From an uncultured Methylococcaceae bacterium (GTDB taxonomy: Bacteria; Pseudomonadota; Gammaproteobacteria; Methylococcales; Methylomonadaceae), in the NCBI GenBank assembly GCA_903903365.1, contig CAIUYS010000393.1, forward strand, positions 1 to 14,438: a stretch of DNA of 14,438 nucleotides, written 5' to 3'. Positions 13,246-14,438 of this stretch are shown here, one piece after another; within the stretch, counting starts at the first letter, position 1, and every line of letters starts with the position of its first letter. The notes beneath the pieces were generated by a model that saw only the letters and a program-made list of their open reading frames with translations, did no database searches and had not been told where the DNA came from. Made by a program: the position numbers and the translations under genes.

Positions 13246-14084
13246 TGACCGACATGAACTCATCAAAAACCATCTTAATAACCGGGTGCTCCACCGGCAT
13301 CGGCTACAGCGCGGCCGTCCTTTTAAAAAACAGGGGACATCATGTCATTGCCACCGCAAGAAAATCAGCCGATGTCGCACGTTTAAAACAGGAAGGCTTT
13401 ACCGCACTTCAACTGGATTTGGCTGATAGCCAAAGCATACAACTAGCGGTCAATCAGGCACTTGACTTAACCGGCGGCACGCTTGATGCGCTGTTTAATA
13501 ACGGCGCTTTTGGTCAACCGGGCGCTGTTGAAGATCTAACCCGCGATGTACTTAGGCATCAATTTGAAACCAATTTATTTGGTACTCACGAACTGACCAA
13601 CTTACTGATTCCGGTGATGCGCAAACAAGGTCACGGACGGATTATCTATAACAGCTCGGTATTGGGACTGGTTGCGATGCGCTATCGCGGCGCTTATAAC
13701 GCCAGCAAGTTTGCCCTGGAAGGACTGGCAGATACCTTGCGCCTGGAACTTTACGGCACCAACATTCATGTTTCACTGATAGAGCCGGGGCCTATATTAA
13801 GCAACTTTAGAGAGAATTCGTACGCACTTTATAAAAAAAATATCGATCCCGCGCACAGTTTTCATCAAGAGGCCTACCAAGCGATGGAAGACCGCTTACA
13901 AAAAGAAGGCGCTGCGGTTCCGTTTACCTTGCCTGCCAAAGCGGTTGTCGACAAAGTCATACACGCACTGGAAAGCAAAAAACCCAAAATACGCTATTAC
14001 GTCACTTTTCCCACTTATTTATTTGCTGTTCTTAAACGCATTCTGCCTATATCCTGGCTGGATGCCCTACTCAGAAAGGTATAA
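13245..14084 (+). CDS. Classical SDR-family oxidoreductase
   Basis: This 279-residue cytoplasmic NAD(P)-dependent oxidoreductase has cofactor motif TGCSTGIG (13-20), R39 after the second strand (ATARK, suggesting NADP), D59 (LQLDLAD), NNG (85-87, in the NNGAFGQPGAVED segment common in one SDR subgroup), S138, Y151 and K155 (YNASK), and PGP (181-183). The full Ser-Tyr-Lys set stands in contrast to the other SDR in the window. The C-terminal part, with RYYVTFPTYLF (about 250-260) and a hydrophobic tail, resembles SDRs acting on lipid or retinol-like substrates, but the substrate cannot be read from sequence. The start shares a base with the DUF4124 stop; an ATG three codons in is an alternative. 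The next gene follows after 2 bases. Confidence 0.92.
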   Translation: MTDMNSSKTILITGCSTGIGYSAAVLLKNRGHHVIATARKSADVARLKQEGFTALQLDLADSQSIQLAVNQALDLTGGTLDALFNNGAFGQPGAVEDLTRDVLRHQFETNLFGTHELTNLLIPVMRKQGHGRIIYNSSVLGLVAMRYRGAYNASKFALEGLADTLRLELYGTNIHVSLIEPGPILSNFRENSYALYKKNIDPAHSFHQEAYQAMEDRLQKEGAAVPFTLPAKAVVDKVIHALESKKPKIRYYVTFPTYLFAVLKRILPISWLDALLRKV

Positions 14085-14086
14085 TT

Positions 14087-14278
14087 ATGCAAGATTTGGA
14101 CGAAATCATCATTTATTGCCCTTATTGCGGCGAAGCACTGGATGTATTAATCGATACCTCAGCGGGCTCGCAGCAATATTACGAAGATTGCGCGGTTTGT
14201 TGCGCACCTATCCTGTTTATATTATCCGAAGATAATGCCGGAGAAATCATCATTGACGTAAAAAGAGATGATGAGTAA
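14087..14278 (+). CDS. CPXCG motif cysteine-rich small protein
   Basis: This 63-residue acidic protein has a CPYCG knuckle (C11, C14) and a second cluster EDCAVCCAPI (C35, C38, C39). It matches the CPXCG cysteine-rich family in both motifs and length; four of the cysteines probably bind one zinc ion. Its function is not known. GAAAGG at about 14073-14079 gives a good ribosome binding site, and the gene begins 2 bases after the SDR stop, so it is the third member of that operon. Confidence 0.9.
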   Translation: MQDLDEIIIYCPYCGEALDVLIDTSAGSQQYYEDCAVCCAPILFILSEDNAGEIIIDVKRDDE

Positions 14279-14305
14279 TTTTTAACATTCATCGTTAACT
14301 GAAGC

Positions 14306-14390
14306 GTGACGGGGTTTGCAACCCCGTCACTCACGTTTTAAAGTTATTAAAGGCCTCAAACGTTTCGGTCGGGGTTGCAAACCCCGACCG
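14306..14390. repeat. Inverted pair of palindromes, possible operon terminator
   Basis: Two 25-base palindromes, GTGACGGGG/CCCCGTCAC (14306-14330) and CGGTCGGGG/CCCCGACCG (14366-14390), each centre on TTTGCAA or TTGCAAA. Their 15-base cores (14311-14325 and 14371-14385) are exact reverse complements. The first lies 28 bases after the CPXCG stop and may end that operon, although no T-tract follows at once. The layout is that of a paired REP-like element. Confidence 0.75.
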
Positions 14391-14398
14391 GCCACGTT

Positions 14399-14410
14399 CT
14401 TCGTGGTGAA
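14399..14410. repeat. Second copy of the CACGAAG-type repeat end
   Basis: The 12 bases CTTCGTGGTGAA are the exact reverse complement of 89-100. Together with the copy at the left edge this suggests a dispersed repeat family. Only this end of the repeat is recognisable here, abutting the palindrome pair. Confidence 0.4.
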
Positions 14411-14438
14411 ATGTCTTAACTTGATGCTGATGCGTGAC

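Noticed and set aside
13202..13426. Plus-strand open frame spanning the DUF4124/SDR junction
   Set aside because: It is out of frame with two well supported coupled genes and rich in Arg, Lys and His, as expected for a shadow frame.

Overview
The window looks like a chromosomal segment of a Gram-negative, mid-GC gammaproteobacterium. A methanotroph-like (Methylococcales-type) host is my best guess. The basis is a PEP-CTERM tail of the VPxPGAVWLFGSAL type, a complete MoxR/DUF58/DUF4381/VWA operon, signal peptides and a lipobox of Gram-negative style, and spacers full of palindromic dispersed repeats. The assignment is inference from style; no rRNA or taxonomic marker gene is present.

Left part (1-3930): the last 20 codons of a plus-strand gene that resemble a glycerophosphodiester phosphodiesterase C-terminus, then three minus-strand genes read right to left: an uncharacterised lipoprotein, a 707-residue secreted PhoA-family alkaline phosphatase with an added N-terminal beta-rich domain, and a small PEP-CTERM surface protein. 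Upstream of the lipoprotein gene are three PhoB-like half-sites in 11-bp register, followed after exactly 10 bp by a TATTAG -10. This suggests that the lipoprotein and phosphatase form a phosphate-starvation unit. A strong hairpin terminator separates the phosphatase from the PEP-CTERM gene and touches its ribosome binding site.

Centre (3930-10700): a lone plus-strand SDR that lacks the catalytic serine, closed by a hairpin terminator, then a 222-bp nested palindromic repeat. After that comes a tight minus-strand operon moxR - DUF58 - DUF4381 - batA-like VWA - batB-like VWA/TPR. Three of its four junctions overlap by 1-4 bases. It probably encodes a MoxR chaperone ATPase and membrane-anchored VWA proteins acting on envelope or protein-complex maturation. 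The usual BatD partner is not found here.

Right part (10700-14438): a divergent POT-family (PTR2) proton-coupled transporter behind a MITE-like repeat with perfect 21-bp inverted ends, then a four-hairpin REP-like array. A compact plus-strand operon follows: DUF4124 periplasmic protein - classical SDR with full S-Y-K triad - CPXCG cysteine-rich small protein. The window ends in another palindrome pair and a fragment of the same short repeat seen near its left edge.

No tRNA, rRNA, CRISPR array, transposase or phage gene was seen. The most interesting items are the candidate Pho promoter tying an unknown lipoprotein to the phosphatase, the SDR without its catalytic Ser, and the fact that nearly every spacer carries a different palindromic repeat family.
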